From Chryseobacterium tagetis (GTDB lineage: Bacteria > Bacteroidota > Bacteroidia > Flavobacteriales > Weeksellaceae): a stretch of 64,000 bases of DNA. Positions 61,435 to 64,000 of this stretch are shown here, piece by piece. Each line of letters begins with the position of its first letter. Position 1 is the first letter of the stretch. The DNA lies in assembly GCF_016735585.2 (NCBI RefSeq), contig NZ_JAERSE020000001.1:248001-312000 (forward strand), in the 5' to 3' direction. The notes beneath the pieces are model-generated. The model was not told where the DNA came from and did not search any database. It saw only the letters and a list, made by a program, of their open reading frames with translations. Position numbers and translations under genes: made by a program.

Positions 61435-62787
61435 ATGGAAAAACTCACTTTTGCAGATTTTGACCTTCCGGTTAAAATTCTTGATGTTTTAGCAGATTTA
61501 GAATTATTTGAACCTACTCCTATTCAGGAAAAAAGCTTGAAACCAATCCTTTCTGGAAGAGATGTAATGGGAATTGCTCAAACCGGAACAGGAAAAACAT
61601 TGGCTTATCTTTTACCCGTTTTAAAAACATGGAAATACAACAAAACCGGAAATCCAACGGTGTTGGTATTGGTTCCAACAAGAGAATTGGTGGTTCAGGT
61701 AACAGAAATCCTTGAAAAATTAACGGAAAACATCACTGCAAGAGTTATAGGGATCTACGGAGGTAAAAATATCAATACACAAAAGTTGTTATTTAATGAC
61801 GGTTGCGATATTTTGGTGGGAACTCCGGGAAGAGTAATGGATTTGTCTATTGACAACGCAATTTCATTAAAAGAAGTTCAGAAACTGATCATTGATGAAT
61901 TTGATGAAATGCTGAATTTAGGATTCAGACCTCAGTTGACGCATATTTTTGAGATGATGAAAGAGAAAAGACAGAATATTCTGTTCTCTGCTACCATGAC
62001 TGAAGCTGTTGACGAAATGTTAGACGAGTATTTTGCAAGTCCTGTTGAAATTTCACTCGCAAAATCAGGAACTCCTCTTGAAAAAATTGAGCAGACTGCC
62101 TATAAAGTTGAAAACTTCAATACGAAGATCAATTTGCTTGAAAATTTATTGAAAAACAAAGAGGATATGTCTAAAGTTTTGATTTTCAATAATAATAAGA
62201 AGCATGCAGATTTATTATTTACTAAAATTGATGAGCTTTTCCCTGAACAGTTTGATGTAATTCACTCCAATAAATCTCAGAACTACAGATTGAAAGCAAT
62301 GAAACGTTTTGAGAATGAAGAAATACGAGGATTGATTACCACAGATGTAATGGCAAGAGGTTTGGATATTTCAGATATTACGCACGTTATCAACTTTGAA
62401 ACTCCGGATATTCCAGAACAATATATTCACAGAATTGGTAGAACAGGTAGAGCAGATAAAGATGGTAAAGCAATCACTTTCGTAACGAAAAAAGAAGAAG
62501 CTTCGATTCTTGATATTGAGCTATTGATGGATAAAGATTTAAAATTCATCGATTTCCCTGAAGAGGTGAAAATAAATCCTAAAAAGATCGCTTCTGAAGA
62601 AGAAAACATTGCCATGAAAAATCCGGCTCCTATAAAATTGAATGACGGTGGAGGAGCTTTCCACGAAAAGAAAGCAAAAAATACCAAAGAAAACTGGGGT
62701 GGGCCTTCAAAGAGAAAAGCACCTAAGAAATTTGGAGCGAATAGAGCACAGCAAAAATCAATCTCTAAATCTAAGAGAAAGAAATAA
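61435..62787 (+). CDS. DEAD-box RNA helicase with DEFD motif
   Basis: A 450-residue RhlE-like helicase. Motif I is AQTGTGKT at residues 48-55, motif Ia PTREL, motif II DEFD at 154-157 in place of DEAD, motif III SAT, motif IV-VI IFNNNKKHAD, LITTDVMARGLDISD and HRIGRTGR. The last ~60 residues are basic and rich in Lys and Ser (KKFGANRAQQKSISKSKRKK), a likely RNA-binding tail. It unwinds short RNA duplexes, for example in cold or ribosome assembly. A strong terminator follows. Confidence 0.96.
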   Translation: MEKLTFADFDLPVKILDVLADLELFEPTPIQEKSLKPILSGRDVMGIAQTGTGKTLAYLLPVLKTWKYNKTGNPTVLVLVPTRELVVQVTEILEKLTENITARVIGIYGGKNINTQKLLFNDGCDILVGTPGRVMDLSIDNAISLKEVQKLIIDEFDEMLNLGFRPQLTHIFEMMKEKRQNILFSATMTEAVDEMLDEYFASPVEISLAKSGTPLEKIEQTAYKVENFNTKINLLENLLKNKEDMSKVLIFNNNKKHADLLFTKIDELFPEQFDVIHSNKSQNYRLKAMKRFENEEIRGLITTDVMARGLDISDITHVINFETPDIPEQYIHRIGRTGRADKDGKAITFVTKKEEASILDIELLMDKDLKFIDFPEEVKINPKKIASEEENIAMKNPAPIKLNDGGGAFHEKKAKNTKENWGGPSKRKAPKKFGANRAQQKSISKSKRKK

Positions 62788-62791
62788 AAAT

Positions 62792-62822
62792 AAAAAACTC
62801 CCTCAATTTGAGGGAGTTTTTT
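62792..62822. terminator. bidirectional terminator after the helicase gene
   Basis: AAAAAACTCCCTCAA and TTGAGGGAGTTTTTT form a perfect stem. It is shared with the convergent TPR gene, whose stop lies at its right edge. Confidence 0.9.
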
Positions 62823-63789
62823 ATTCGAATCTTATTTTATTATTACTTAAAATTTCTTTGAATCTATCTGTTTTACCTTCATCTTTCATTTTTTTATAAA
62901 TATAGCTGATTATGGTTTCAGCATCGGTTCGGTAAGGTGATTTTTGATCAGTATAAATATTATATGCTTTTGACATATAATCTAAAGATTTTTCATTGTC
63001 TTTTAAATACTCATAATAAATCTGACCGATTCCATAGTACACTTCTGCATCACCGGGATGTACTTTATCAAGAACTAAGTAAGAATCAATTGCTTTTTGA
63101 TATTCCTTTTTGTAAACATATGTCATCGCAATATTTTGTAATGGCATTTTCCCTTTAGGATCTATTTCTAGTGACTTTTTATAAGCATTCAAAGCATTAT
63201 CATATTCCTCAATTCTTCGGTAGCAAACTCCCATATTATCCCATGCATAAGTAAATTTAGGATCTTTTTCTAATGCTAATTTGTAGTTTTTAATAGCTTC
63301 TTTCCAATCTTGTTTTTCTGATGCTTCAATTGCTTTATTATAAAAACCAAGAGCTTCATCATTTTTAGTCATTGCATCATGTTTGCTTTCTGCTACATTT
63401 ACTAAGGTTCTAAGCTTTGGACAATTCTCCATTAAATGGCTTTCAATTTCATAGTAAGCCTTTTTGTAATCATCAGATTCAGGATTTGAATTAATAGTTA
63501 TATTGACTTTCTTATCTTTTATTTTACCACTTTCAATATCGGCATTTGTTTTTGCAAGATTTTTACTCATAGAATAAACCAATACATTTTTATCAATGCA
63601 TGAACTAATTTCCTTATTTATAGCATCTTTTACTTTATCGTAAGTATTGATTGAGTCAATGCATTTGCAAGCTTTTTCAGAAATTTCTTTTAGAATTTCA
63701 GACTCTGTTGGAAGTTTATCTTTTCCTTTCTGCCCAAAAAATAAAGTGCAAATGAAAATTGGAATTAAAATGGTTATTTGTTTTTTCAT
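62821..63789 (-). CDS. secreted TPR-repeat protein
   Basis: A 322-residue protein; I start at the ATG giving the signal peptide MKKQITILIPIFICTLFFGQ, not at the longer frame. The mature part has an N-terminal helical segment with two or three Cys (EKACKCIDSI, EISSCIDKN) and then TPR units from about residue 165: ALGFYNKAIEASEKQDWKEAIKNYKLALEKDP (split) and two further units with YDNALNAYKKSLEIDPKGKMPL and AIDSYLVLDKVHPGDAEVYYGIGQIYYE (split). It probably mediates protein contacts in the envelope. It starts 12 nt after the SGNH hydrolase stop. Confidence 0.85.
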   Translation of the reverse strand: MKKQITILIPIFICTLFFGQKGKDKLPTESEILKEISEKACKCIDSINTYDKVKDAINKEISSCIDKNVLVYSMSKNLAKTNADIESGKIKDKKVNITINSNPESDDYKKAYYEIESHLMENCPKLRTLVNVAESKHDAMTKNDEALGFYNKAIEASEKQDWKEAIKNYKLALEKDPKFTYAWDNMGVCYRRIEEYDNALNAYKKSLEIDPKGKMPLQNIAMTYVYKKEYQKAIDSYLVLDKVHPGDAEVYYGIGQIYYEYLKDNEKSLDYMSKAYNIYTDQKSPYRTDAETIISYIYKKMKDEGKTDRFKEILSNNKIRFE

Positions 63790-63800
63790 CAAGGTTAAAG

Positions 63801-64000
63801 TTATTTCATATAAGGATTCATCACAGAAGTCCAAAGTTTATACCCTTCAGGCGTCATGTGAAGCATATCCTCTACAAAAAGTTCTTTTCGGATCTGTCCG
63901 TTTGCATCATTCATAACGCCGGTAATATCTATAAATTCTGAATTCTTTTGTTTCTTCATGAATTTGGCAATCTTTGTATTTGCTTCTTTCATTTGAGGCC
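63801..64000 (-). CDS. SGNH/GDSL hydrolase, C-terminal part (cut by window edge)
   Basis: The visible 66 residues end a GDSL-like esterase: KEANTKIAKFMKKQKNSEFIDITG and the block V catalytic pair Asp and His in EDMLHMTPEGYKLW. The catalytic serine block I is beyond the window. The stop is 12 nt before the TPR gene, so they are probably co-transcribed. Substrate unknown; relatives cleave acetyl or acyl esters, often on glycans. Confidence 0.82.
   Translation of the reverse strand, partial: PQMKEANTKIAKFMKKQKNSEFIDITGVMNDANGQIRKELFVEDMLHMTPEGYKLWTSVMNPYMK

Noticed and set aside
1..64000. tRNA or rRNA genes
   Set aside because: No cloverleaf with the usual T-loop and acceptor CCA pattern and no rRNA-like stretch was seen on reading both strands.

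Overview
The window looks like a chromosomal segment of a Chryseobacterium-like member of the Bacteroidota (Flavobacteriia, Weeksellaceae). The evidence is low GC, many short 5' leaders beginning at promoters with the TAnnTTTG -7 motif typical of this phylum, SusC/SusD outer-membrane pairs, a TonB-dependent receptor, many secreted proteins with short 'MKK...AQ' signal peptides, and lipoproteins with ISC/TSC lipoboxes. It is mostly a conserved housekeeping chromosome. No complete prophage, insertion sequence, CRISPR array, rRNA or tRNA gene was seen.

Layout. 1-3037: the start of a LysR regulator, a CLC-type transporter preceded by a clear fluoride riboswitch with its own promoter, a TIM-barrel lipoprotein and an acyl-CoA thioesterase. 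3118-8293: an ArsC/Spx protein, an idi - secreted protein - gcvT operon, a HAD phosphatase, serA and mscL. 8369-12883: NAD(P)HX repair enzyme, lgt with an unusual secreted N-terminal extension, yidD and rarA. 12935-21073: two secreted proteins, a thioesterase, dnaA, a low-molecular-weight phosphatase, a tetrapyrrole-methylase-fold methyltransferase, a GxxExxY protein beside an inverted repeat, a DUF4349 lipoprotein, a DUF2891 protein and an Mpo1-like membrane protein. 21143-28641: an AraC regulator, a TolC/HlyD/MFS efflux operon and an IutA-like siderophore receptor. 28709-35129: a ChlI-like ATPase with a VWA protein, a methyltransferase, a lipoprotein and metG.

35457-47182 is a starch/maltodextrin utilisation locus: susC, susD, a SusE/F-like glycan-binding lipoprotein, a SusB-type GH97 alpha-glucosidase, a GH13 alpha-amylase, an NTF2-like secreted protein and an SLC45-type MFS sugar transporter. 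The first three genes would bind and import oligosaccharides across the outer membrane, the hydrolases would cut them in the periplasm, and the MFS protein would take the products into the cytoplasm. 47369-50247 holds a repeat-bearing surface protein, a pirin and an FMN reductase. 50250-57067 is a purine cluster (purM, purN, purH, purD, guaA); its first gene is preceded by a 24-codon leader ORF and an intrinsic terminator. 58446-64000 carries pheA, a small membrane protein, an AarF/UbiB kinase, a DEAD-box helicase, a TPR protein and the end of an SGNH hydrolase.

The most unusual locus is between guaA and pheA. About 60 bp covering the last codons of guaA and part of its terminator are duplicated at 57043-57102 and 58344-58402. 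These copies flank an AT-rich two-gene islet encoding a zinc-ribbon protein and a two-TM protein resembling the putative phage abortive-infection family (putAbiC). This looks like a small defence cassette integrated at the 3' end of guaA, a known hotspot, but it carries no integrase. Other notable points are the fluoride riboswitch with a CLC-F-type antiporter, the purM leader, and several families of dispersed hairpin repeats between genes.
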